Part shown: positions 56,394-64,000 of the stretch, piece after piece
Layout of the letters: each line of letters opens with the position of its first letter
How positions within the stretch are numbered: the first letter of the stretch is position 1
NCBI RefSeq assembly: GCF_024171645.1
Contig: NZ_JALKAC010000011.1
Span: 62,001 to 126,000 of the forward strand
Direction: 5' to 3'
Source of the DNA: Flavobacterium sp. HSC-32F16
GTDB lineage: Bacteria; Bacteroidota; Bacteroidia; Flavobacteriales; Flavobacteriaceae
Length of the DNA stretch: 64,000 bases
The notes under the pieces: model-generated
Told to the model about the DNA's origin: nothing
Database searches by the model: none
The model's input: the letters and a program-made list of their open reading frames with translations, nothing else
Translations under genes and position numbers: made by a program

Positions 56394-59300
56394 CTAATCA
56401 AATCGATCTTTGTATTTTTTAAATAAAGTATTCATTACTAACAGCACTACTCCTACTCCTAATAAAACTAATGCACGAATTAGGAAATCAGCATTTGATA
56501 AATCGAAAAACATTAATCGGATGACGCAGACACCAACTAAGGAAAGCGAAACGTAACGAAAGTATTTTTCTTTTAGAATAATTCCTAAAATTAACAACCC
56601 TAATGATTCTAAGATCCAGAAGAAGGTTAAAATTCCTTTATCAAACGAAAGAAATAAAAACAGTCCGATACTAAAAGTGGCCGGATAGATAATAATACTG
56701 TTTCTAAACTTGAAGTCTTCGATGTATTTGTAAATAATAAAAATATACAATGCCAATAAGGCAAATATGATTAGATAAACGAATTCAAATTTAGATTGGT
56801 AATAATTGAAACTTACAAATGCCAAATGAAAATTAGCCAGCAGATAATACACAATGCTGATTTCTTTTTTGTTTCCAATTTTTTTATAATACAGCAATAT
56901 ATTTACAATGGCCGTTGAAGCCCAAAATACCGGAAGCCATTTGTGTTCTAATTGCGAAAACATAATAATAGAAAGCCAAATGTTTATCCCAATTTGATAA
57001 TCGATCTGCAATGATTTTATAAACTCTTTTTTCTGAATCAGGAAAACTAAACCAATCAGCAAAACAATAGCGGAAAGTTGTAAAATCCAGTCTAAAAAAG
57101 TAAAATCATTCAGTACTCTGATACTGTAAAAAACAGAAGTCAGAATAGATAAAAGGCCAATAACCAAAACGGATTCTGATGGTAAATCTATCTTCTTATA
57201 CAAAACTAAACCAAAATTAAGGATTGCCAGCAGCATAAATATTACCGGTAAATAAGTTATTTCTACCTGAATAAATAACAAAATGATTATCCATAAATTT
57301 TGAACAATTGGTAAAATGCCACTAAACATTTTTCCTTCTTCTTTTGGGCTTTTTATTTGCAGGCAACTATAACCTACAGATAATAAAACACTTATTGTTT
57401 GTGTAATATAAAGTATGTTTTTACTAACGTTATCGGTTTCAAAAACGGCTAAATAAATACTTAAAAGCACTGAACTTATCAAAAGCACAAAAGAGTAAAT
57501 ATTATAGCGTTTCATTTTTTCTACTTTTTGAAAAATCCAAAAAGTGATCAACGCTAAACTTCCTAAATACACCGGAATATAATCTATTTGAATACAAGAA
57601 AACCCAAAAACCAGTGCATTAAAAAGAATAAATTCAGAATTCAGGGTATTAAAATTTGCCCAGACTGAAACTACCTCATTTGATTTGTTTCTGATTTTAT
57701 CAGCAAATAAAATATAGGTTTCGATAATAGAAAGTCCAACAGCAATTAATCCAATTTCGGTATTATTTAAAAATTGGGTATTGTATAAAAACACAAAGCT
57801 TCCGAATATTGAAAAAGCAAGACAAAAAAGATACAACAGCACTTGGTTGTCTGTAAAAAGAGTTTTTCGTTTAAACTGAACCCACAGAAATTCGTGATTT
57901 AGTAAAGCAATACCAAACCATCCAAAAATGTGAACAACATTATAACCGACTGCATATTTATATAAAAGGGAAACCAACAAAGCATTTACACCAATGATTC
58001 CAATGGTTTTAATAATACTTTCATCCGTATAAAATACTTTTACAAACCAGTTAGATGTTATTACAGAAACAATTCCTAAAGCGTAAAGAACATCTAAATT
58101 AGATTTTGGTTCTGTGAGCATCATTATTAATCCGGTAACAATGGATATGTTTAAAAAGATGAATCTTCCTAAATCGAACGTATTGGTTTTGAATTTGAAT
58201 CGTAAAAAACACCATACTAAAGCCAGAAATAAAAGCGGATAATAAAACGAAATCTCGATAGTATGATACCAGCTTATAAAAAAGAATATCGAGAACAGAA
58301 TTGAGAAAATTCCGTTTAAGCTCAAATCTTTCTTAATTATAAAAGAATCAATTTCTAAAAACTCTTTTTTAACAGCGCAGAAAACAGGAACGATCAGCGT
58401 TATCAAAGTCATAACAATTAACGTCGCAAAAGTATTTGTAATAGTAACTTCCTGGAAAGACGGATTCGTATTCAAAAGAAAGAAGCCTAAAACAAACAAC
58501 CCTAAAACATGATTAATGCCTAAAAATATTTTATGCAATAAAATTTCCCTGCTTTTATAGACAATAAATAAACAAGTAATCACTAAAAAGTATAATCCGC
58601 AGGCAATAACATCAAACCCTACTTTCCAATCGTTAAGCATAATAATACTCAATGCAAAAAGTATAAACGAAACCATTCCGTCTAAATGATAGAGCCAAAA
58701 AATCTTTTTCTTTCTGGCAAAAAGAGCGGCAAAAAGGCAAAGAATCCCTGCTGTAAACAGAACGAATATTTTGATTTTGCTTCCTGTTGAATGCAAAATC
58801 AATCCTAAAGCAAATAAAATCCAGTTTGTAAGATGCGTGATAAAAGCAATTCGGTCAAAACGAGTATTCGTATAAATGCTTCGGTACTGCATATACATAC
58901 AGCTTACTGAAACCAAAATAATTCCTAATATGGCAAAAATATTTTGAGACGGACTTAAGCTATGTGTTCCTTGCGTAAACCAAATATCGAATATGATAAA
59001 GGCCGAAATAACAATTAATAAATGATATTCCCATTTTTCTTTATATGATAAAACAATTCCCGCCGCTGCGGTTAATGAGGCCAGCAAAAATGTGATTAAG
59101 AACTTTTCAGGAATTACACATAAAATCAAAATACTTAAAATCACATGGAGCGATAAAAAAGTTTGCTGCCTTATAATATATCCTACATATAAATTGATCC
59201 CAATTCCAATTCCAATGAGCGAATAGGCAAGCGGGATATTCTCTATAAAGGTTAGCGCGGGAATTTGCGACGCGCCAAAACACCCAAACAAAAACAAACT

Positions 59301-60044
59301 TGCTCCGGCACTGCGAAGCCAAAGTCCTGTTTTAAACCATTTTTCTTTTGTTTTCAAAAAGTAATAAGAACCCACTAAAACTCCTGCATAAAGCCAAAGA
59401 ATTAAAATCCTGAACATTGGCGAAACCTTTAAAGCCGTATAAATGCTTAAATAGCCTATTCCTAAAACCATTATGGCCGTTCCTAAAATTCCAGTCCAAT
59501 TTTCGGCAAACTGATGTTCTAGTTTTTTTATAAAAATTGAAAAAGCACTTTCTACATAAATCTCCTCTTCATAATGCTGTGGTTCTGTTTGTGTTTCAAA
59601 TTCAGGAATTGGCTGCAATTCTATATTTACTGCCGCTTCTGGAGTTTCAGTTACCTCAACAATTCTGTTTGTATCATATACATGAATTACAGGAGATTCT
59701 AAAACAGGTTCTGCTTCAGATTCTTCAACAATAACTTCTTTTTCATTTTGAAGAGCATCATCAAAAACAGCAATTGGATCAGGAATAACCGGAGGTGAGA
59801 CTTCTATTATTGGATCAGGAATTATTTCCGGTTCTTCGATTTTAGTTATTAATCCTGCAACAGAATAATTAGATTGTGTGATTTGCATTTTAATCTCCTC
59901 GATTTCTCTTTTTAAAGAATTATAATCTCCTTTTATTTTTTGATAAAGAGAATCTAAAGATTCGTTTTCCTTTTTTAATTTGGAAAAATTATTAAACAAA
60001 ACAATAACACAAACAATTAATACAATAAGAATAGAGTTCTCCAT
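56394..60044 (-). CDS. DUF2339 giant multi-pass membrane protein
   Basis: The 1216-residue protein begins with one hydrophobic helix (about 4-18), a short coiled-coil region (about 20-55) and a Pro/Glu-rich acidic linker (about 70-160, with PEIIPDPIIEVSPPVIPDPI). A chain of more than 30 predicted transmembrane helices starts at about 180 and continues to the C-terminus. This is the DUF2339 family, whose function is not known. A minus-strand -7 box, TACATTTG, at 60064-60071 lies about 20 bases before the start codon. It is a single gene with terminators on both sides. Confidence 0.88.
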   Translation of the reverse strand: MENSILIVLIVCVIVLFNNFSKLKKENESLDSLYQKIKGDYNSLKREIEEIKMQITQSNYSVAGLITKIEEPEIIPDPIIEVSPPVIPDPIAVFDDALQNEKEVIVEESEAEPVLESPVIHVYDTNRIVEVTETPEAAVNIELQPIPEFETQTEPQHYEEEIYVESAFSIFIKKLEHQFAENWTGILGTAIMVLGIGYLSIYTALKVSPMFRILILWLYAGVLVGSYYFLKTKEKWFKTGLWLRSAGASLFLFGCFGASQIPALTFIENIPLAYSLIGIGIGINLYVGYIIRQQTFLSLHVILSILILCVIPEKFLITFLLASLTAAAGIVLSYKEKWEYHLLIVISAFIIFDIWFTQGTHSLSPSQNIFAILGIILVSVSCMYMQYRSIYTNTRFDRIAFITHLTNWILFALGLILHSTGSKIKIFVLFTAGILCLFAALFARKKKIFWLYHLDGMVSFILFALSIIMLNDWKVGFDVIACGLYFLVITCLFIVYKSREILLHKIFLGINHVLGLFVLGFFLLNTNPSFQEVTITNTFATLIVMTLITLIVPVFCAVKKEFLEIDSFIIKKDLSLNGIFSILFSIFFFISWYHTIEISFYYPLLFLALVWCFLRFKFKTNTFDLGRFIFLNISIVTGLIMMLTEPKSNLDVLYALGIVSVITSNWFVKVFYTDESIIKTIGIIGVNALLVSLLYKYAVGYNVVHIFGWFGIALLNHEFLWVQFKRKTLFTDNQVLLYLFCLAFSIFGSFVFLYNTQFLNNTEIGLIAVGLSIIETYILFADKIRNKSNEVVSVWANFNTLNSEFILFNALVFGFSCIQIDYIPVYLGSLALITFWIFQKVEKMKRYNIYSFVLLISSVLLSIYLAVFETDNVSKNILYITQTISVLLSVGYSCLQIKSPKEEGKMFSGILPIVQNLWIIILLFIQVEITYLPVIFMLLAILNFGLVLYKKIDLPSESVLVIGLLSILTSVFYSIRVLNDFTFLDWILQLSAIVLLIGLVFLIQKKEFIKSLQIDYQIGINIWLSIIMFSQLEHKWLPVFWASTAIVNILLYYKKIGNKKEISIVYYLLANFHLAFVSFNYYQSKFEFVYLIIFALLALYIFIIYKYIEDFKFRNSIIIYPATFSIGLFLFLSFDKGILTFFWILESLGLLILGIILKEKYFRYVSLSLVGVCVIRLMFFDLSNADFLIRALVLLGVGVVLLVMNTLFKKYKDRFD

Positions 60045-60376
60045 AGTTTAAATTTTCAGTCGGCAAATGTAAGATTTTTACATTTATTTTAACTTTCTTA
60101 AATTGGTTTCTAAAGTAGAATAGATTTTTGAATTTAGGACGTAAAATCCTAAATAATTCTGAAATAAAATCTTTCTTAAAAACTTTGCTGATTATCAAAA
60201 CAGAAAACATCACTTTTACTGTAACATTTTTAAAGAAGAGCGTCAAACTTTAAAATTAAATTACGGTTCTTTGTAACTTATTACAATGACAATTTTAGAT
60301 TCGTCATTTTCTAAATTACAATAATATTGAACTCCTTGAGTTTTGACTAGATATAACTAGTCGCGATATTTTCGTT
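60045..60376. other. Divergent promoter region between the DUF2339 gene and the sigma factor gene
   Basis: The 332 bases hold no gene. Small inverted repeats are seen at 60065-60085 (AAATGTAA/TTACATTT), 60134-60152 (TTAGGA/TCCTAA) and 60345-60362 (GACTAG/CTAGTC). The last lies 15 bases before the sigma factor start and could be an operator, but nothing more can be said. Confidence 0.5.
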
Positions 60377-60898
60377 ATGGACAATAAAAAGTTAATACTA
60401 AGTTTAAAAAAAGGGAATGAAGCAGCCTTCAAAGAGGTTTATTTCAATTACTATGATAAACTGGTAAATATTGCCCAGCGATTTAATCTCACTGTACTTA
60501 CACCCGAAGACTTTGTTCAGGAAAGTCTTTTAAGATTGTATAATAAAAGAGAACTTCTTAACGAAGAGGTTTTATTTGACAAGCAATTGTATACCATCTG
60601 CAAGAACATCATTATTAATCACGTTAACAGAGAAAACAAAATAGTGCAGCTTGATGCTTTTCAAACTGATATTATAGAAGAAGAAACTGATTTGGGTGTT
60701 TTTGAGGATAGAAAAGAAAAATTATACAATTTTATCAATCAGCTTCCTGAGCAGCAGCAAAAAATATTTACTTTACATAAACTGGAAAACCTTAGCTATA
60801 AGGAGATTGCCGAAATTACAGATCTTTCTGAAAAGACTATCGCCAATCATATTTATCTCGCCAGTAAATTTATTCGAAAAAAAATCGAAAACCATTAG
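60377..60898 (+). CDS. ECF-type RNA polymerase sigma factor of a cell-surface signalling locus
   Basis: The 173-residue protein has region 2 (EVYFNYYDKLVNIAQRFNLT, then TPEDFVQESLLRLYNK) and region 4 (LPEQQQKIFTLHKLENLSYK, then EIAEITDLSEKTIANHIYLA). The pattern is FecI-like. It is followed by a small protein gene, a FecR-type anti-sigma gene and a TonB-dependent receptor with an STN domain. This gene order is that of cell-surface signalling, in which the occupied receptor releases the sigma factor to transcribe its own uptake locus. Confidence 0.9.
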   Translation: MDNKKLILSLKKGNEAAFKEVYFNYYDKLVNIAQRFNLTVLTPEDFVQESLLRLYNKRELLNEEVLFDKQLYTICKNIIINHVNRENKIVQLDAFQTDIIEEETDLGVFEDRKEKLYNFINQLPEQQQKIFTLHKLENLSYKEIAEITDLSEKTIANHIYLASKFIRKKIENH

Positions 60899-60944
60899 GA
60901 ACTTTTTTGTTCTCGTTTGTTATATATAAAAACAAGAACAAAAA

Positions 60945-61154
60945 ATGCATATTGAGGCTTATAAAACAAATGTTAGAACAAAAAAGGATGCAAGCTTACT
61001 TGTGGTTCTTTTACAGTTCGTAATTTCTGACTGTATTATAAATTTTGATTTCAAAAATCGCGAAAGAATACTTAGAATCGAAACCAATAGAGAAATCAAA
61101 GATGTGGTTTATGGTGTTTTTAATAAACAAGGCTTTTATTGTAAAAAACTTTAA
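60945..61154 (+). CDS. Small HMA-fold-like protein between the sigma factor and FecR genes
   Basis: This 69-residue protein has no metal CxxC but keeps the layout of the small heavy-metal-associated fold seen in Bacteroidota: EAYKTNVRTKKDASLLVVLL (strand, loop, helix), ISDCIINFDFKNRERILRIE (strand pair) and a second helix-strand IKDVVYGVFNKQGFYCKKL. Its place between the sigma factor and FecR genes, with short gaps on both sides (46 and 12 bases), makes it likely to be a co-expressed partner. The function is unknown. Confidence 0.7.
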   Translation: MHIEAYKTNVRTKKDASLLVVLLQFVISDCIINFDFKNRERILRIETNREIKDVVYGVFNKQGFYCKKL

Positions 61155-61166
61155 CACCGAAGGGTC

Positions 61167-62009
61167 ATGGATAAAGAAAAATTAGATGAAGAGTTTGAAA
61201 ACTTGTGGAACGAAACTCCGGCTTCACATTTAGATGAAATAAAAGAAGCTTCGTGGGAAAAATTCCATTCCAAAACTTTTATTCCAAAGAAAAAGAAATT
61301 TAAACCCTGGCGTTATTATGCAGCGGCTTCAGTTTTACTTTTTGTTCTTATTGGAACAGGGATTTATTTCAACAGAGAACCTATAAATCAAACAATTGTA
61401 ATTACTGAAAATGTAATCGAAAATACGACTTCAAAAATAAAACAGGTCGTATTGCCCGATAATTCAAAAGTAGAATTAAGTCCAAATTCTAAAATTTCTT
61501 ATGGAAATAATTTTGCCCTAAACAGAAAAATCGAGGTTGAAGGTGAAGCTTATTTTCAGGTTAAAAAAGACAAACAGCATCCTTTTCAGGTTTTTTGTAA
61601 TGAAACGACCACTACAGTATTAGGAACTTCTTTTACCGTAAAAGAGTTTGAAGAAAAAGAAGTAACTGTTGAACTTTTTGAAGGAAGCGTTCAGATGAAT
61701 GTAAAAGGTCAGGATCAAAAATGGATTTTAAAACCGGGACAAAAATTTACTTATGGAAATCAAACGGCTTCTGTATCTGAATTTAGCCGATTTATAGATT
61801 TTGACAATGAAAAACTAAGCATTATCAGCACTTATATTGAAGAAAATTACGGTTATAAAGTCGTAATTCCTGAGGATTATAAAGACCAGAAAATTACCCT
61901 TAGAATAAACAAAAAAGAAGATTTAAAAATAATTGTACAATTAATATCAGAAATGTATAACCTAAATTTTGAAATAAATGAAAATCTAAAACAGATTACT
62001 TTTCTATAG
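61167..62009 (+). CDS. FecR family anti-sigma factor
   Basis: The 280-residue protein has an N-terminal cytoplasmic part (about 1-48), a transmembrane helix (about 50-68, YYAAASVLLFVLIGTGIYFN), the FecR domain (about 85-185, VVLPDNSKVELSPNSKISYG and GEAYFQVKKDKQHPFQV) and a C-terminal DUF4974 domain with KLSIISTYIEENYGYKVVIP. DUF4974 contacts the STN domain of the receptor in the periplasm. The gene is on the same strand as the sigma factor and upstream of the receptor, completing the signalling chain. Confidence 0.92.
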   Translation: MDKEKLDEEFENLWNETPASHLDEIKEASWEKFHSKTFIPKKKKFKPWRYYAAASVLLFVLIGTGIYFNREPINQTIVITENVIENTTSKIKQVVLPDNSKVELSPNSKISYGNNFALNRKIEVEGEAYFQVKKDKQHPFQVFCNETTTTVLGTSFTVKEFEEKEVTVELFEGSVQMNVKGQDQKWILKPGQKFTYGNQTASVSEFSRFIDFDNEKLSIISTYIEENYGYKVVIPEDYKDQKITLRINKKEDLKIIVQLISEMYNLNFEINENLKQITFL

Positions 62010-62111
62010 GAAAAGAAAAAAGGATGCAAGCCGCGAAACTACACATCCTCCTTATAATCAGAATAACACGAAGTTATTCCATATAATAATAATTCAAAAA
62101 TACAAAATTTC

Positions 62112-64000
62112 ATGAAGCATATAATTTCAGCATGCTTTTTTTTATTCAGTTTATGTATGTCCGCTCAGAACGTTACGGTAACTGTAGATCAAAATGTAAC
62201 CTTAAAAGAATTCTTTAAACAAATTGAAAATCAGTCGGACTTTAAATTTGCCTTTACAGATCAAATTGATACCAATCAAAAGTATTTCACGAAAAAAAGC
62301 ACTTATAAGCAAATCGAAATCGAGAAATTGATCTCTGAATTAAACAAAAGTACTTCTATACAGTTTTCTATTGTAGGCAATAACATTTTTGTGAAACAAA
62401 AATCTCAATCTCCCCGACCAGCCAAAAAAAAAAGCAGACTGACAGGACAAATTCTCGATGATACTAAACAGCCCGTTATTGGCGCCAATGTTTATATTAA
62501 AGAATTGGAAGCTGGCGCTATAACGGATGTAAACGGAAAATACAGCATTGAGGCTCCAAATGGTAATTATACGGTTTCGGTAAGTTATGTTGGTTTTAAA
62601 AATCACGAAAAAAACATAACCATTTCTGATGACACAAGAATCAATTTCAATATGGATTCAGATAGCCAGGAATTAGAACAGGTTATTGTAACCGGTAATA
62701 AAGCTATTGATATCAAAACTACTCAAATGAGTGTAAACCGACTATCGATGCAGGAAATAAAAAGAATTCCTGTTGCAATGGGCGAGCCAGATCCTTTAAA
62801 ATCGATATTGACTTTACCAGGAGTTACTAATGCCGGAGAAGCTTCATCTGGTTTTAACGTGCGAGGTGGTGCTGCCGATCAGAATTTAATTCTTTTAGAT
62901 GGCGCTCCGGTTTATAACGACTCTCACATGTTTGGTTTTTTCTCTGTTTTTAATGCCGATATGATCAATGGTTTGGATTTATATAAAGGCGGTATTCCAT
63001 CTAAATTTGGAGGGCGTGTTTCTTCTGTTTTAGATGTTACACAGCAAACAGGAGATTTTGAGAATTATAAAGTAAACGGGGGAATTGGTGTAATTTCAAG
63101 CCGTCTTTTGGTTCAGGGACCTATACAAAAAGAAAAAGGATCTTTTATAGTATCAGGTCGTACTTCGTATGCCCATTTATTTTTAAAACTGGCAGACAAT
63201 CAAAACTCGGCTATGTTTTATGATTTTAATGCTAAATTAAATTACCGTTTTAATGCCAATAATACATTAAGTTTTTCTGGTTATTTAGGAAATGATGTAT
63301 TCGACATTAACGATCGTTTTTCTAGTAAATACGGAAACACAATGGGAATTTTAAGCTGGAAACATAAATTTTCTGATCATTTAAATCATAATCTTTCTGT
63401 TTTTTACAGTGATTATAAATTTAATCTGGGACTTTCAACAGAAAATTTCGAATGGGACAGCAACATCCAAAATTACGGTCTTAAATACGGCTGGAATTAT
63501 CAAAAATCAGAAAAATTCAAAATCAATTACGGAATTGATGGTTTATATTATAATTTCAATCCTGGTACTGTACAGCCAACAAGTTCAGAATCTCAATTCA
63601 ATTTTAAGCAGCTTGATAAAAAATATGCTCTAGAAGCTTCGGCATATCTTGATTTTGAAAATCAAATTACAGAGAAACTAAATTTCCGTTACGGACTTCG
63701 TTACAGCACGTTTTATCGTTTAGGTTCGGAAACAATCAGTACTTACGAAAATGGTCAGGCTGTTGTATACAATCCGTTATATAAAATTTACGAAGAAGGA
63801 ACTCCAACAGGAACAATCTCTTACGGAAAAGGAAAGAAAATCAGCAATTTTGATAATTTAGAACCAAGAGCTGCGCTTTCGTATGCTTTTAATGACAATA
63901 CATCGGTAAAAGCGAGTTACAACAGAATGGCACAGTACATTCATATTTTATCAAATACCCAATCTCCGCTTCCAATGAGTATCTGGACACCAAGCGGACC
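62112..64000 (+). CDS. TonB-dependent receptor with STN signalling domain (3' end outside window)
   Basis: The open frame runs off the window with 629 complete codons visible. A signal peptide (MKHIISACFFLFSLCMSAQ) is followed by an STN domain (about 20-98, VTVDQNVTLKEFFKQIENQS and YKQIEIEKLISELNKSTSIQ), a CarboxypepD_reg-like domain (about 108-190, LTGQILDDTKQPVIGANVYI), a plug domain (about 200-320, LKSILTLPGVTNAGEASSGF, NVRGGAADQNLILLDGAPVY, GGIPSKFGGRVSSVLDVTQQ) and part of the barrel. The STN domain touches FecR in the periplasm to report that ligand is bound. The ligand is unknown. No SusD-like gene is visible within the window. Confidence 0.93.
   Translation, partial: MKHIISACFFLFSLCMSAQNVTVTVDQNVTLKEFFKQIENQSDFKFAFTDQIDTNQKYFTKKSTYKQIEIEKLISELNKSTSIQFSIVGNNIFVKQKSQSPRPAKKKSRLTGQILDDTKQPVIGANVYIKELEAGAITDVNGKYSIEAPNGNYTVSVSYVGFKNHEKNITISDDTRINFNMDSDSQELEQVIVTGNKAIDIKTTQMSVNRLSMQEIKRIPVAMGEPDPLKSILTLPGVTNAGEASSGFNVRGGAADQNLILLDGAPVYNDSHMFGFFSVFNADMINGLDLYKGGIPSKFGGRVSSVLDVTQQTGDFENYKVNGGIGVISSRLLVQGPIQKEKGSFIVSGRTSYAHLFLKLADNQNSAMFYDFNAKLNYRFNANNTLSFSGYLGNDVFDINDRFSSKYGNTMGILSWKHKFSDHLNHNLSVFYSDYKFNLGLSTENFEWDSNIQNYGLKYGWNYQKSEKFKINYGIDGLYYNFNPGTVQPTSSESQFNFKQLDKKYALEASAYLDFENQITEKLNFRYGLRYSTFYRLGSETISTYENGQAVVYNPLYKIYEEGTPTGTISYGKGKKISNFDNLEPRAALSYAFNDNTSVKASYNRMAQYIHILSNTQSPLPMSIWTPSG

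Overview
The window is AT-rich chromosomal DNA from a member of the Bacteroidota, very probably Flavobacterium or a close relative. The evidence is the -7 boxes of the form TAnnTTTG upstream of many genes, the lack of Shine-Dalgarno sequences, the TonB-dependent receptors with carboxypeptidase-regulatory domains, families typical of this phylum (DUF4252, DUF4290, DUF4199, DUF5686, START-like, GlmU-like nucleotidyltransferase) and a 6S RNA next to zapA. No phage, insertion sequence, CRISPR array or rRNA operon is seen. Most of the window is core genome with a few accessory membrane-protein clusters.

Layout. 1-3700: vitamin B12 block (end of an alpha-ribazole phosphatase-like gene, cobalamin riboswitch, BtuB-like receptor, BtuG-like surface lipoprotein). 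3758-7425: S41 protease lipoprotein, then an ECF sigma factor with a membrane partner and two DUF4252 proteins. 7576-20375: mainly housekeeping genes (YiaA-like protein, carB, rpmH, TPR protein, hydrolase, DASS transporter plus porin, ABC-F protein, PepSY-like protein, GlmU-like enzyme, rpmE2). 20626-25883: DUF4199 protein, glycosyltransferase, phosphohexomutase, MsbA-like exporter. 26015-33439: a DUF2971 gene and a close-packed minus-strand cluster (M23 peptidase, TonB-dependent receptor, two paralogous membrane proteins, a lipoprotein, a small membrane protein). 33610-35968: coiled-coil protein, zapA, 6S RNA, rny. 36032-44066: orphan histidine kinase, xerD, three outer-membrane barrels, aroQ, DUF5686 protein. 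44221-47608: CDF transporter and the DUF493-DUF4290-murA operon. 47893-56326: hydrolase, hypothetical gene, ATPase, recQ-fmt, HU, YqgE, PLP aminotransferase, START-like protein, tRNA-Met, small protein. 56394-60044: giant DUF2339 membrane protein. 60377-64000: a FecI/FecR/FecA-type signalling locus whose receptor runs off the window.

The two most coherent functional stories are the riboswitch-controlled B12 uptake pair and the cell-surface signalling locus at the right end. The most unusual material is between genes: octamer-phased repeat arrays built on NNNCTAAG/CTTAGNNN, a second octamer family around the PepSY-like gene, heptamer tracts, tandem palindrome units at 49558-49748 and a Flavo-1-like structured element at 22126-22212. 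At the protein level, MurA carries Asp in place of the fosfomycin-target Cys, and CarB lacks its C-terminal allosteric domain.
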